Positions 53,343-62,177 of a stretch of DNA of 64,000 bases are shown piece after piece (positions within the stretch are counted from its first letter, which is position 1; each line of letters opens with the position of its first letter). Both the position numbers and the translations under genes were made by a program. Source of the stretch: Metabacillus lacus (GTDB taxonomy: Bacteria > Bacillota > Bacilli > Bacillales > Bacillaceae); the NCBI RefSeq assembly GCF_009674805.1, contig NZ_WKKI01000013.1, forward strand, positions 1 through 64,000, written 5' to 3'. The notes under the pieces were generated by a model. It worked only from the letters and a program-made list of their open reading frames with translations. It made no database searches and was not told the origin of the DNA.

Positions 53343-54458
53343 ATGCTGCTATACATAATGATTTTATTGATTTTTCTCCTGTGGACTGTCATAAATGCTT
53401 TCTTTATGCCGTCACTTTCACCGAGGCCGTTGAAGCATTATCCCCCTGTTTCAATTCTTATCCCTCTGAGAAATGAAGAAAGAAATATTAAGGAATTAAT
53501 TTATACCTTAAAGGAACTGACATACCCCCAGCTCCAATTTATCCTTTTAGATGACGGATCAACCGATTCCACTGCAGAACTTTTGTTTCAATATACGGAC
53601 AACGATCAGCGTTTCAAAATTTTAAAAGGCGCCTCCCTTCCAGAGGGCTGGTCCGGAAAGGTGTTTGCGTGTCATCAGCTGAGCGGGCATGCTACTGGAG
53701 ATTACTATTTGTTTCTCGATGCAGACGTGCGTCTTCATGCCCACACTGTTCAAAGAGGGATTGAATTAATACAAAGAAAAAATGCAGATCTTCTGTCAGG
53801 CTTTCCCCAGTTTCCCGTGACATTGTTTCTGGAGAAGCTTATCGTTCCCATGCAGCACTTTCTAACTCTTTTCCATTTGCCTCTTTTTCTGGCGAATTTT
53901 ACTACATTTCCCGCTGCCTCTGCGGCACACGGGGCATTTATGCTTTTTCGAAGGGATGCTTATGAAAGTTCAGGAGGACACCGCAGCATTCGGAATTCGC
54001 TTGTGGATGATATAGATTTAGCCAGGAACATGAAGAGGTCAGGAAAGAAGGCAATTTTAGTAAATATAACGAAATATGTCAGGTGCTATATGTATGAAAG
54101 CAACAGAGAAGTGATCGATGGTTTTACGAAAAATATTTTCCCTGGAATGGGCCGTTCTGTCACTTTGGTTTCTTTTACAGCTTTCTTTTATGCTGCCTTT
54201 TATATTTTTCCGTTGTTTCTATTTGCTGCGGGTATTCTAAAACTGCTTCTTACCCTGCAGTTTCAGTTTCTGTGGTTACTTCCATTATTGATTATAGTTT
54301 TACAAAAGCTGTTTATAGACTGGTGTACAAATCAAGATCTTCAAGTTTCCCTTTGGATGCCCTTCTCCGCTGCTGCCATGATTTTTATTATGTTTAGATC
54401 CATGTTCACTTCATTGAAAAAACAAAAATACAGCTGGAAAGGGAGGACTTATTCATAA
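53343..54458 (+). CDS. Second GT2 glycosyltransferase of the carotenoid cluster
   Basis: 371 residues from ATG at 53343 after TTTGGAGGTG. N-terminal helix about 1-22; GT2 core VSILIPLRNEERNIKELIYT, FILLDDGSTDSTAEL and YYLFLDADVRLHA (DxD); GGHRSIRNSLVDDIDLARNM as acceptor-binding region; three or more C-terminal helices. Similar plan to CrtQ but distinct in sequence. Could act on a second sugar or on a lipid. It is separated from crtP by a terminator. Confidence 0.85.
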   Translation: MLLYIMILLIFLLWTVINAFFMPSLSPRPLKHYPPVSILIPLRNEERNIKELIYTLKELTYPQLQFILLDDGSTDSTAELLFQYTDNDQRFKILKGASLPEGWSGKVFACHQLSGHATGDYYLFLDADVRLHAHTVQRGIELIQRKNADLLSGFPQFPVTLFLEKLIVPMQHFLTLFHLPLFLANFTTFPAASAAHGAFMLFRRDAYESSGGHRSIRNSLVDDIDLARNMKRSGKKAILVNITKYVRCYMYESNREVIDGFTKNIFPGMGRSVTLVSFTAFFYAAFYIFPLFLFAAGILKLLLTLQFQFLWLLPLLIIVLQKLFIDWCTNQDLQVSLWMPFSAAAMIFIMFRSMFTSLKKQKYSWKGRTYS

Positions 54459-54556
54459 ACATTGCCATACGGCAAGAGTACTAGAAAGTTTATATTGCAC
54501 ATTCTTCCTTGCATTTAGTATGCTTTTATAAAACTCTTACAAAGGTGGAAAGTGTT

Positions 54557-55420
54557 TTGGATACTATTACTCATACTCTGTTTGGGTTAGGTATTTATGC
54601 GGCAGTTGATAAAAGGGATATGAAGAAACATGAAAAAAGAGCGCTCCTTCTGACTGTTGTCGCAGGAAGCCAAATACCCGACATTGATGTGATTTCACGA
54701 CTATGGGATTATAACGGGCAATATCAAATGTGGCATAGGGGCTTAACCCACTCAGTATTCTTGGTTCCCTTATGGGGTGCACTGCTCTACTGGGTTTCAA
54801 AAATGATATTTCGGCATCAGATGAAAAAACTATTGTGGATTGGCATGCTCTCCGTTTTTATACATATTACATCTGATGTATTAAATGCCTGGGGAACCGG
54901 ATATTTAGAGCCTTTTTCACAGATTCGGCTCAGCCTTGGAACCGTTCCTATTGTAGATTTTGTTATTTGGGCCGTCTTCCTTGCTGCTTTCCTTTGCTGG
55001 AGAATGGGAAGAACAGCTCAGCATTTGGTGTTCCGGATAGCATGGGCAGTCATTCTGCTTCATGTATCATTGCAAACTCTGCAGGGTGCCTATTTACTGA
55101 ATACTATAGGGGAACGCTATGAGCAGGCAGCTCTATCTGCTGAATTCCTGCCTTGGCATTACACCATAGTCGCTAAGAGCGGAAAAGATATTTCAATTGG
55201 ATCAGCAGCAGTTTGGAAGGAATACAGCATCCACACCGTTCTTGAATCTAATGAGGATGCTGACTTGTCTCCTTTATATGCCCAAAACCCAAGAGCGGCT
55301 GCTTTGAATACATGGAGCCCATTTGTCGTTGTTGTGGAGAATGGAAATCGGCTTGGAATATATGATCCAAGGTTCTACAGAAATGGAGAGTCATTCCTAT
55401 ATGAATACATAGATAAGTAA
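54557..55420 (+). CDS. YdjM/DUF457-type membrane metal-dependent hydrolase
   Basis: 287 residues from TTG at 54557, about 8 nt after AAAGGTGG. Opening DTITHTLFGLGIYAAV with His, then AGSQIPDIDVISRLW and WHRGLTHSVFLVPLW give the HTH/DxD/HRGxTHS metal-site pattern of the YfhP/YdjM family. Several membrane helices (about 70-200) and an extracytoplasmic C-terminal domain. B. subtilis YfhP has the same plan. Natural substrate unknown. Confidence 0.85.
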   Translation: MDTITHTLFGLGIYAAVDKRDMKKHEKRALLLTVVAGSQIPDIDVISRLWDYNGQYQMWHRGLTHSVFLVPLWGALLYWVSKMIFRHQMKKLLWIGMLSVFIHITSDVLNAWGTGYLEPFSQIRLSLGTVPIVDFVIWAVFLAAFLCWRMGRTAQHLVFRIAWAVILLHVSLQTLQGAYLLNTIGERYEQAALSAEFLPWHYTIVAKSGKDISIGSAAVWKEYSIHTVLESNEDADLSPLYAQNPRAAALNTWSPFVVVVENGNRLGIYDPRFYRNGESFLYEYIDK

Positions 55421-55492
55421 GATAAGTGAACATCAGCACTATTGCTTCTTAACGTTAAAATTGTCAGCTTTGCAGGGAGAGGACTGCTCTAT

Positions 55493-55693
55493 ATGATAGA
55501 TTTTATAAAAAGGCATATTGTCCAGCTGCTATGTTTGCTGGGACTTGCCGCTCCATTTGTCAGTACGAAATTGATTGACCTTTTTTATTTCAGCTCATTG
55601 TTTGGATGGATTCTGGGATTTATTTGTTTTATTTCCGCATATATTATTGTGCTTAGAAGACCGGATTCCCCTCACGAATCTTCTCCTGAGTAA
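55493..55693 (+). CDS. Small two-helix membrane protein
   Basis: 66 residues from ATG at 55493 after GGAGAGGA. Two membrane helices (about 8-28 HIVQLLCLLGLAAPFV and 32-54 SSLFGWILGFICFISAYIIV) and a polar tail. No family recognised. Lies 72 bp after the YdjM-like gene and probably ends the transcript. Confidence 0.6.
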   Translation: MIDFIKRHIVQLLCLLGLAAPFVSTKLIDLFYFSSLFGWILGFICFISAYIIVLRRPDSPHESSPE

Positions 55694-55715
55694 AAAAATC
55701 GCCTCTGCGTCCCTA

Positions 55716-55772
55716 TTAAAAGTGCACAAAGCATTCTGTCATCATTCCTGACAAAGCGTTGTGCACTTTTTT
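55716..55772. terminator. Bidirectional terminator
   Basis: aaaagtgcacaaagc and gcgttgtgcactttttt form a long stem between the small membrane gene and convergent zosA. Confidence 0.88.
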
Positions 55773-55775
55773 CAT

Positions 55776-57707
55776 TTATCCTTTTAACAGTCTTAATCCA
55801 TTTAATATCACAAGAATCGTGCTTCCTTCATGCCCTATTACACCAAGAGGAAGATCTAGAATTTGCAGAAAATTAGATGAGATCAACAGACCAATGACAC
55901 TCAGTGAAAAAATAATATTCTGCTTGATAATCCTCGTCATTTTTCTCGATAGCTCAATTGCTCTTGAAATGTTAGCAAGCTCATTTTTCATCAACACTAC
56001 ATCTGCAGTTTCAAGAGCTACGTCCGTTCCTTCTCCCATTGCCACGCCAATATCTGCTGCTGCAAGGGCCGGAGCATCATTGATTCCGTCTCCAATCATT
56101 GCAACATATCCATGCTTTTTCCTTAGTTTTTTTACCGCTTCTACTTTATCCTCCGGAAGACAATTCGCTATCACTTCGTCCATGCGGGCCTCTGACGCCA
56201 CTGCTTCTGCGGTTTGCTGATTATCCCCAGTAAGCATAACCGTATATACACCAATCTTCTTCAAAGTTTCTATAGTATCAGCGGTATCCTCCCTCACTGT
56301 GTCTTTAAAGGCAAACAAGCCTGCTATGCCTTTTGAATCTTCTGCGAACACAAGTGTTTTTCCTTCTCTGCCCAATTCTTCTGCCACAGACTGCTGAAAT
56401 GCTGAACAAGCTTTACTGCCAATATATCCGCTGCTCCCGATCCTCCAGCTTTCTCTCTGCCACTCGGCCTTCACCCCTTTGCCGGACTGTTCTTGTACGG
56501 ACAGCCACCGGAACTTCTTCTCCACGCCTTTATCTAGTGCATACTGAACAATGGCTTTTGCCAAAGGATGGTTGGACTGGCTTTCAATTGCTGCTGCAGT
56601 ACGCAGGAATTCAGCTTCATTGACACCATGTCTGAGAATTACATCTGTCACAGCCGGACGTCCTTTTGTTAAGGTACCAGTCTTGTCAAAAGCGACCGCC
56701 CCTGTCCTGCTCAGCCTTTCCAGATGTATGCCCCCCTTGAATAGCAGCCCGTTTCTTGCTCCATTTGAAATGGCTGCAAGAGTGGCAGGCATAACAGAGG
56801 CTACCAGTGCGCAAGGAGATGCTACAACCATAAGAACCATTGCTCTGTAAAAAGTCTCAGTCCAGGTCCACCCAAGCAGAAAATGAGGAAGAATCATCAT
56901 AAGGCTTACAGCTGCAAGAACACCTTTTACATATGCTCCTTCAAATCTTTCTATAAACTGCTGAGAAGGTGACTTTTCATCCTTAGCTGACTGAACCAGA
57001 TTTATCATTTTGGAAAAAAGTGTTTCATTGCTGGCTTTTGTAACAATTACGATGATCGAGCTATTTATATTCACTGTTCCGGCAAATACTTCTTCCTTTG
57101 TTTTTTTCTCGACAGGCATGGATTCTCCCGTTATCGCTGATTGATCAATAAGAGCATTTCCGCTGTACACAAGCCCGTCCGCAGGAATTCTCTCTCCTGC
57201 TTTAATTTCTATATAGTCGCCCTTCTCGAGACTCTCAGCTGAAACGATTTCCCGCTGTCCACTTTCATTGATCAGCAAAGCAGTTTGAGGCTGAAGCGTG
57301 ATTAAAGAGGACAGTTCACGTTCGCTTTTATTGATCGTGTAAGTTTCCAGAGCTCCGCTTACAGCAAATATAAAAATGAGTATAGCTCCTTCTGTCCAGT
57401 AGCCAATTAACCCTGAGCCTATTGCAGCAAATATCATCAGCAGCTCTACATTTAATGTTTTTTCACGGATGGATTCCAGAATGCCTTCCCTGGCTTTGGC
57501 AAAACCACCTATTAGAAAAGCTGCAATGAATAAAGAAGTGGATGCTTCATGCATGCTCTGTGCTCCAACTATCCACCCTGCAGCAATTAATATTCCTGCT
57601 GCTGCAGCAGCTATAAGCTCCCCGTGTTCTTTCACTCTTTGTATCCAGGATAGATTTGCTGCATTTCCAATGACACTTTCTACCTGCAAGCCTGCTCTTT
57701 CACTCAT
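55776..57707 (-). CDS. zosA: P1B-type metal-transporting ATPase ZosA
   Basis: 643 residues from ATG at 57707 after CGGAGGGG (B. subtilis ZosA 637). About eight membrane helices. Motifs: AITGESMPVEKK (A domain), VASPCALVASVMPATLAA (metal site CPx-variant SPC), FDKTGTLTKGRPAVT (phosphorylated Asp), SNHPLAKAIV (HP locus), GDGINDAPALAAADIGVAMG (hinge). There is no N-terminal heavy-metal domain. In B. subtilis it is a PerR-regulated zinc uptake ATPase helping peroxide resistance; a perfect PerR box lies upstream here. Confidence 0.92.
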   Translation of the reverse strand: MSERAGLQVESVIGNAANLSWIQRVKEHGELIAAAAAGILIAAGWIVGAQSMHEASTSLFIAAFLIGGFAKAREGILESIREKTLNVELLMIFAAIGSGLIGYWTEGAILIFIFAVSGALETYTINKSERELSSLITLQPQTALLINESGQREIVSAESLEKGDYIEIKAGERIPADGLVYSGNALIDQSAITGESMPVEKKTKEEVFAGTVNINSSIIVIVTKASNETLFSKMINLVQSAKDEKSPSQQFIERFEGAYVKGVLAAVSLMMILPHFLLGWTWTETFYRAMVLMVVASPCALVASVMPATLAAISNGARNGLLFKGGIHLERLSRTGAVAFDKTGTLTKGRPAVTDVILRHGVNEAEFLRTAAAIESQSNHPLAKAIVQYALDKGVEKKFRWLSVQEQSGKGVKAEWQRESWRIGSSGYIGSKACSAFQQSVAEELGREGKTLVFAEDSKGIAGLFAFKDTVREDTADTIETLKKIGVYTVMLTGDNQQTAEAVASEARMDEVIANCLPEDKVEAVKKLRKKHGYVAMIGDGINDAPALAAADIGVAMGEGTDVALETADVVLMKNELANISRAIELSRKMTRIIKQNIIFSLSVIGLLISSNFLQILDLPLGVIGHEGSTILVILNGLRLLKG

Positions 57708-57797
57708 CAATACCCCTCCGTGAGAATGACTATTAGCTCCTCTTCGTGTAACCAGGAATAGTACAGAGAAGCACATCTATTTATAATAAATGTTTAT

Positions 57798-57812
57798 TTA
57801 TAATTATTATAA
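57798..57812. promoter_or_regulatory. PerR box of zosA
   Basis: TTATAATTATTATAA, a perfect 7-1-7 palindrome identical to the consensus TTATAATnATTATAA, 91 bp before the zosA start. zosA is a known PerR target in B. subtilis. Fur or Zur boxes are related but differ in key positions. Confidence 0.8.
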
Positions 57813-57823
57813 TCTGTAAATTC

Positions 57824-57860
57824 AAAAAAAGGAAGGGATATTTTCCTTTACCTTCCTTTT
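57824..57860 (-). terminator. Terminator downstream of ykvU
   Basis: aaaaggaagg and ccttcctttt pair, and on the minus strand the stem is followed by seven T. It would end transcripts coming from ykvU 270 bp away, protecting the zosA promoter. Confidence 0.6.
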
Positions 57861-58008
57861 CGCAATGAGTTTAACACATACATGACAGGGTTAAAATGAG
57901 TATGGAAAAATACGATTTTCTGCTGGTTGTGAAAAATGGCAGACATGGAGCAGAAGCAGTAGTATCCCTATGATGCCTGCAAAAATAATGGAAAGAAGGC
58001 TGATGCTT

Positions 58009-58143
58009 GTGGCAATTATGGTGATTTGCAGAAACTGCAAAGGTACAGGAAAAACCAAGTTACTCTCTTTTCTCCCCTTCTCACAGCGTTGTTCTTCCTG
58101 TCATGGAGCAGGAAGAATGTCCTCTTTTTTCTCAAGGCCTTAG
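58009..58143 (+). CDS. Small CxxCxGxG zinc-finger-like protein
   Basis: About 44 residues from GTG at 58009 (9 nt after GAAAGAAGG), or ATG at 58018. Two halves carry DnaJ-type metal motifs: ICRNCKGTGKTK and RCSSCHGAGRM, together four Cys able to bind one zinc. Comparable stand-alone small proteins (YuiA-like) occur in Bacillus. The 3' end overlaps the convergent ykvU by 12 bp. Short, so a chance ORF is possible, but the paired motifs argue for a real gene. Confidence 0.5.
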   Translation: MAIMVICRNCKGTGKTKLLSFLPFSQRCSSCHGAGRMSSFFSRP

Positions 58144-59472
58144 TTGTGCAGGAGATTGATTTCTACCGAGAAACATCGTAAACCCAATTTTTTTGCATAT
58201 TGCTGCATAATGAAGCAATGTTAACAGAACAGCCCCCATATTCATTCCGAGTATGATTCCCTCCATTTGCAGTGTACTGAGAGATCCGAGCCAGAACATC
58301 ATACTGAAAGAAATGGTATGGGACCAGACTGTATGAATGAAAGCATCCTTCACTAATCCGAGACCGATGAGATAAGCCTGCATCGGAATGACAAAAAAGT
58401 GAAAGAGAAAATACGGCCAAAGCAGCTTTAAATACCAAGCAGCCTCTGAAGAGTGGAAAAACAGGCTAGTCAGCGGCTCTGCCAGCTGATACATCATAAA
58501 TACGGACGGGACACCATAAAGAAATGTGATCCACATTGCCTGCTGAAGAAGCTTTTGAAGAGTTGCAAAATTCCTTTTGGAGTATGCTTCAGAAACATTC
58601 GGGATAAGTGCTACCATAAGAGAATGTGCGATAAAAGCGGGAAAAAAGCCAATTGTCATGGCTACTCCTGCCATCATGCCAAATTGCTCCGTTGCAAGTA
58701 TGCCTGTCATACCCGAAGCAATCAGCGCGCTTTTCACTAAAAAGGGTTCTATTGCATTGGTGATGCTGTGGAAAATACGGAGGCCTGTTGTTGGCAGCGA
58801 CACGGACAACAAATTTTTCCTTACCTCTTTTCCGCTTAGGAACACTTTGTCGCCTTCTCTCAATTGGCGGTATTGCAGCAGATAATGAAAGATCAGATAG
58901 AAGCAGACTAGCAATTCACTGCCGATCATCGCGCACAGCGCAACCAGCAGAGAAGTATTTAGATCAAATGTCATTCCTTTGAAAATCAGAAAAAGAAACA
59001 GCAGCTGAAAAGCTTTCCTGAGAAAACCGGACACCGCAATCTTGCCCATTTCCTGTACGCCCATAAAATAGCCCCGAGCAATGGAAGAAGCGGCAACAAT
59101 TGGTACAACAGCAGCACATAGCCATTTTACAGCCGGATGATAGCCTTCAAAAACAGATAAAAAAGGAAGTGCAGCAAACACCACTGTTAAAAATATGCAG
59201 GTAAATAAAAATGAGAACTTCATGGCTGCCTTCAGCATGCTGTAGTGGTAGCTGGAGTTTTTCTCTGCTACAAACTTTGAAATAGACACAGGGAGCTCCA
59301 GGTTCGCAATGACAACCACCAGCATAATCAGGGGCAGAATCGTCATATACATGCCCATTCCCTGTTCACCCAGCTCTTTTGCCAGAATCATATTGATAAA
59401 AAATTCTACACATTCCCCGAGAAAAGCAGCTGCGCCCAAAAGCAATATTCCTTTTAGAAAATGATTTCTCAT
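58132..59472 (-). CDS. ykvU: SpoVB/MurJ-like spore polysaccharide flippase
   Basis: 446 residues (B. subtilis YkvU 445), about 12-14 membrane helices of the MOP superfamily (polysaccharide biosynthesis/MATE-like). Opening LKGILLLGAAAFLGECVEF, then ELPVSISKFVAEKNS (conserved gating region) and LPTTGLRIFHSITNAIEPFL. Related to SpoVB, thought to flip lipid-linked wall precursors into the intermembrane space during cortex synthesis. Divergent from the ger operon. Confidence 0.87.
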   Translation of the reverse strand: MRNHFLKGILLLGAAAFLGECVEFFINMILAKELGEQGMGMYMTILPLIMLVVVIANLELPVSISKFVAEKNSSYHYSMLKAAMKFSFLFTCIFLTVVFAALPFLSVFEGYHPAVKWLCAAVVPIVAASSIARGYFMGVQEMGKIAVSGFLRKAFQLLFLFLIFKGMTFDLNTSLLVALCAMIGSELLVCFYLIFHYLLQYRQLREGDKVFLSGKEVRKNLLSVSLPTTGLRIFHSITNAIEPFLVKSALIASGMTGILATEQFGMMAGVAMTIGFFPAFIAHSLMVALIPNVSEAYSKRNFATLQKLLQQAMWITFLYGVPSVFMMYQLAEPLTSLFFHSSEAAWYLKLLWPYFLFHFFVIPMQAYLIGLGLVKDAFIHTVWSHTISFSMMFWLGSLSTLQMEGIILGMNMGAVLLTLLHYAAICKKIGFTMFLGRNQSPAQLRP

Positions 59473-59614
59473 GCGTATCCCCCATAATTGCTTCTCTGTT
59501 CTTTATGGTATGTGAGTTTTTGTGAATCTTGTCCTTTGTTTTAAACGATGTATAAAAATTTCACCTTTTCCTCAAAATAACAGGCAGGTGAATAAGTGGA
59601 AAGAGGACGAGTAT

Positions 59615-61078
59615 ATGGAAAAGAAAAATCGCACAATTCCATCGGGATATAAAAATAGAATTATGTTCTTAAAGGAAGCTTATGACAGCAGTGATGACTT
59701 CATAGTTCATGAAATAACAGTTGGAGACGTTCCCCTTGCTTTTGCCTATTTTAAATCTCTTTCAGCAGCAGATAAACTTTTCTATTATATTATTCCGGCA
59801 TTGGTGAATTTCCAAGGAGATCCCGTTCAGTTTTTTCAGTCGTTACATACGGATGAAACAGATTTGGAAGAAGAAATCACCTCCTCTCTCATAGATGGAA
59901 AAGTTACTGTGATCATTGATTCAGAGGAAAAACTCTACACTCTGCCGTTAGTATCTATTTTTAAAAGAAACCCTGAAGAGCCTAACAATGAACTAATAGT
60001 CAGAGGCTCACATTACGGATTTATAGAAGATTTACAAAGCAACTTGCTGTTAATCCGCCAGCGGATAGAGAGCCCTGATCTTAGTGTGAAAATTCTTCAG
60101 CTAGGAAAACAATCTCACACAAAAACTGCCATTATTTTCATGAAGAACCTTGCAGATGACGAGGTGGTTCATGAACTTCAGAGAAGGCTTTCCTATATTG
60201 ATTCCGACTTTCTCATAAGTCCCGGATTCATAGAAGAGTTTATAGAAGACAATCCATGGTCACTGTTTCCTCAAATGTTAAACACGGAAAGACCCGACAG
60301 AGTGATGGGAAATTTAATGGAAGGCAGGATTGCTTTACTGTCAGAAGGAAGTCCGACAGCATTGATTGTTCCGACAACTTTTTTTTCATTTTATCAGTCT
60401 CCTGACGATTATAATTCCCGGTGGGTCCCTGCTACTTTTATCAGGCTTCTCAGGTTAACAAGTTTTATCATTGCCATCTCTCTTCCTGCTATTTATATTG
60501 GTGTTGTTGCTTTTCACCTTGAAGTCATTCCCCATGAGCTTCTTCTTCCAATGAAAAACTCGGTTGAAGGAATTCCCTATCCTCCCCTTTTGGAGGCTTT
60601 AATTATGGAACTGACATTGGAATTAATTAGAGAGGCAGGTATACGGCTCCCAAATCCTATCAGTCAGACAATTGGAATTGTAGGCGGTTTAGTGATTGGA
60701 GATGCCGTAGTTCAGGCTGGATTAATTTCGGATCTGATGATTGTTGTTGTAGCAACTACTGCCATTGCGTCTTTCGTCGTGCCTTCTGTTGAAATGAGCA
60801 CAACAGTAAGAATTCTAAGATTTCCCCTCATGGCACTGGCTGCAACCTTTGGATTTATCGGGATTATGTTTGGTTTCATTTTTATCCTGATTGGGTTAAC
60901 AAAGCTATCCTCTTTTGGAACGCCATACTTCTCACCCTTTGCACCGTTAAGAATAAAGGATTGGAAGGATACTTTTATCCGGTTGCCCATTTGGATGCTG
61001 AAAAAAAGACCTTTGGATGCACGTGCCAAACAAAGCCGGCAGCTGAAAAAATCACGGGGGTGGGAACATAGTGACTAA
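59615..61078 (+). CDS. Spore germination receptor A subunit (GerA family)
   Basis: 487 residues from ATG at 59615 after GGAAAGAGGACG. Soluble N-terminal domain about 1-270 with DFLISPGFIEEFIEDNPWSL and NTERPDRVMGNLMEGRIALL; five membrane helices from about 280 (RLLRLTSFIIAISLPAIYIG; ELIREAGIRLPNPISQTIGI; VGGLVIGDAVVQAGLISDLM). It forms, with B and C subunits in the spore inner membrane, a nutrient germinant receptor; A subunits were recently shown to act as ion channels. The specific germinant cannot be inferred. Confidence 0.93.
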   Translation: MEKKNRTIPSGYKNRIMFLKEAYDSSDDFIVHEITVGDVPLAFAYFKSLSAADKLFYYIIPALVNFQGDPVQFFQSLHTDETDLEEEITSSLIDGKVTVIIDSEEKLYTLPLVSIFKRNPEEPNNELIVRGSHYGFIEDLQSNLLLIRQRIESPDLSVKILQLGKQSHTKTAIIFMKNLADDEVVHELQRRLSYIDSDFLISPGFIEEFIEDNPWSLFPQMLNTERPDRVMGNLMEGRIALLSEGSPTALIVPTTFFSFYQSPDDYNSRWVPATFIRLLRLTSFIIAISLPAIYIGVVAFHLEVIPHELLLPMKNSVEGIPYPPLLEALIMELTLELIREAGIRLPNPISQTIGIVGGLVIGDAVVQAGLISDLMIVVVATTAIASFVVPSVEMSTTVRILRFPLMALAATFGFIGIMFGFIFILIGLTKLSSFGTPYFSPFAPLRIKDWKDTFIRLPIWMLKKRPLDARAKQSRQLKKSRGWEHSD

Positions 61079-62177
61079 AAAGCCTCTTACCCCGGCCAAG
61101 CTGTTTTTTCTAGTCATTCAAACGCAAATTGGAATTGGTGTTTTATCGCTGCCCTTTGATTTAAGTCAGGAAGCAAAACACGACGGCTGGATATCCTTAC
61201 TCCTGGCAGGAGTTATTGTTCAGTTCTTTTTAGCAATTTATTATATATTGCTGAAACGTTTTCCCGGCAGAAATTTTTATGGAATCTTAATCTGCTTGTT
61301 TGGAAATTTGATCGGAAAAATACTTATATGTTTGTACCTCTTGTATTTTAGTGCTGTTGCTGTCGTCATTTTAACAAGGTTTGAAGAAATTGTAGGTAGC
61401 TGGGTGCTTCCAGAAACACCAAGCTGGCTGATTGGCTTTATGCTGCTGTTTATTGCTGTGTATCTTGCAAGAGAGCCTATCGTGACGATCGCAAATTTTG
61501 TCATTCTCGTCACGCCTCTTCTGTTAATTCTCATCGTTCTTCCTTTATTTACATTAGAAGATGCCAATCCGCTCTTTTTACTTCCTGTGGCTCATACTGA
61601 TTGGAAAAAGATACTCTTGGGAAGCAGAGAGGCTGTTACTGCCATGCTTGGCTTTGAAGTAATTCTTATTTTGTATCCCATGGTTAATGGAGCAGCAAGA
61701 GCTGTACGTAAAGCTGCATTTCTATCAGGGTTATTTACTGTATTATTCTATGTTTACCTGACTATCATGAGTTATATATACTTCAGCCCAAATGAAATAG
61801 AGCTCATTCCAGAACCTGTCCTCTATCTTTTAAAAGCAATCCCCTTTCAAGTAATAGAACGGACTGATTTGTTATTCCTGTCTCTCTGGATTGTCTCAGT
61901 TTTCACTTCTATCGCTGCTTATGCCTATGTTTCTCTGGTTGGGCTGGCTACGTTGACCAATCAAACATATCACCGAAAATATGGGTACTTATACGCAAGC
62001 TGCATTTTTCTCTTTTCCCTTTATCCTGGAAGGTCGAAGGATACAATTTTAGCTTTTTCAGAATTCGTTTCCCAGTTGAGTTTCGGGTTCATTTTCCTAT
62101 TTCCTTCGCTGATATTAATCATTTCATTTTTTATAAAGAAAAGGAGGGCAGCGAATGAGACTTCTACAACTTTTTAA
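61071..62177 (+). CDS. Spore germination receptor B subunit (GerB family)
   Basis: 368 residues from GTG at 61071, overlapping the A-subunit stop by 8 bp. Ten to eleven membrane helices of the amino-acid permease superfamily: LFFLVIQTQIGIGVLSLPFD with the conserved G-I-G-V-L-S-L-P, then EAVTAMLGFEVILILYPMVN. It is the probable germinant-binding subunit. Coupled to the C subunit by a 23-bp overlap. Confidence 0.93.
   Translation: MTKKPLTPAKLFFLVIQTQIGIGVLSLPFDLSQEAKHDGWISLLLAGVIVQFFLAIYYILLKRFPGRNFYGILICLFGNLIGKILICLYLLYFSAVAVVILTRFEEIVGSWVLPETPSWLIGFMLLFIAVYLAREPIVTIANFVILVTPLLLILIVLPLFTLEDANPLFLLPVAHTDWKKILLGSREAVTAMLGFEVILILYPMVNGAARAVRKAAFLSGLFTVLFYVYLTIMSYIYFSPNEIELIPEPVLYLLKAIPFQVIERTDLLFLSLWIVSVFTSIAAYAYVSLVGLATLTNQTYHRKYGYLYASCIFLFSLYPGRSKDTILAFSEFVSQLSFGFIFLFPSLILIISFFIKKRRAANETSTTF

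Noticed and set aside
59522-59600. Sigma-G promoter upstream of the gerA gene
   Set aside because: TGAATC is present but no matching CATACTA-like -10 at 17-19 nt spacing.
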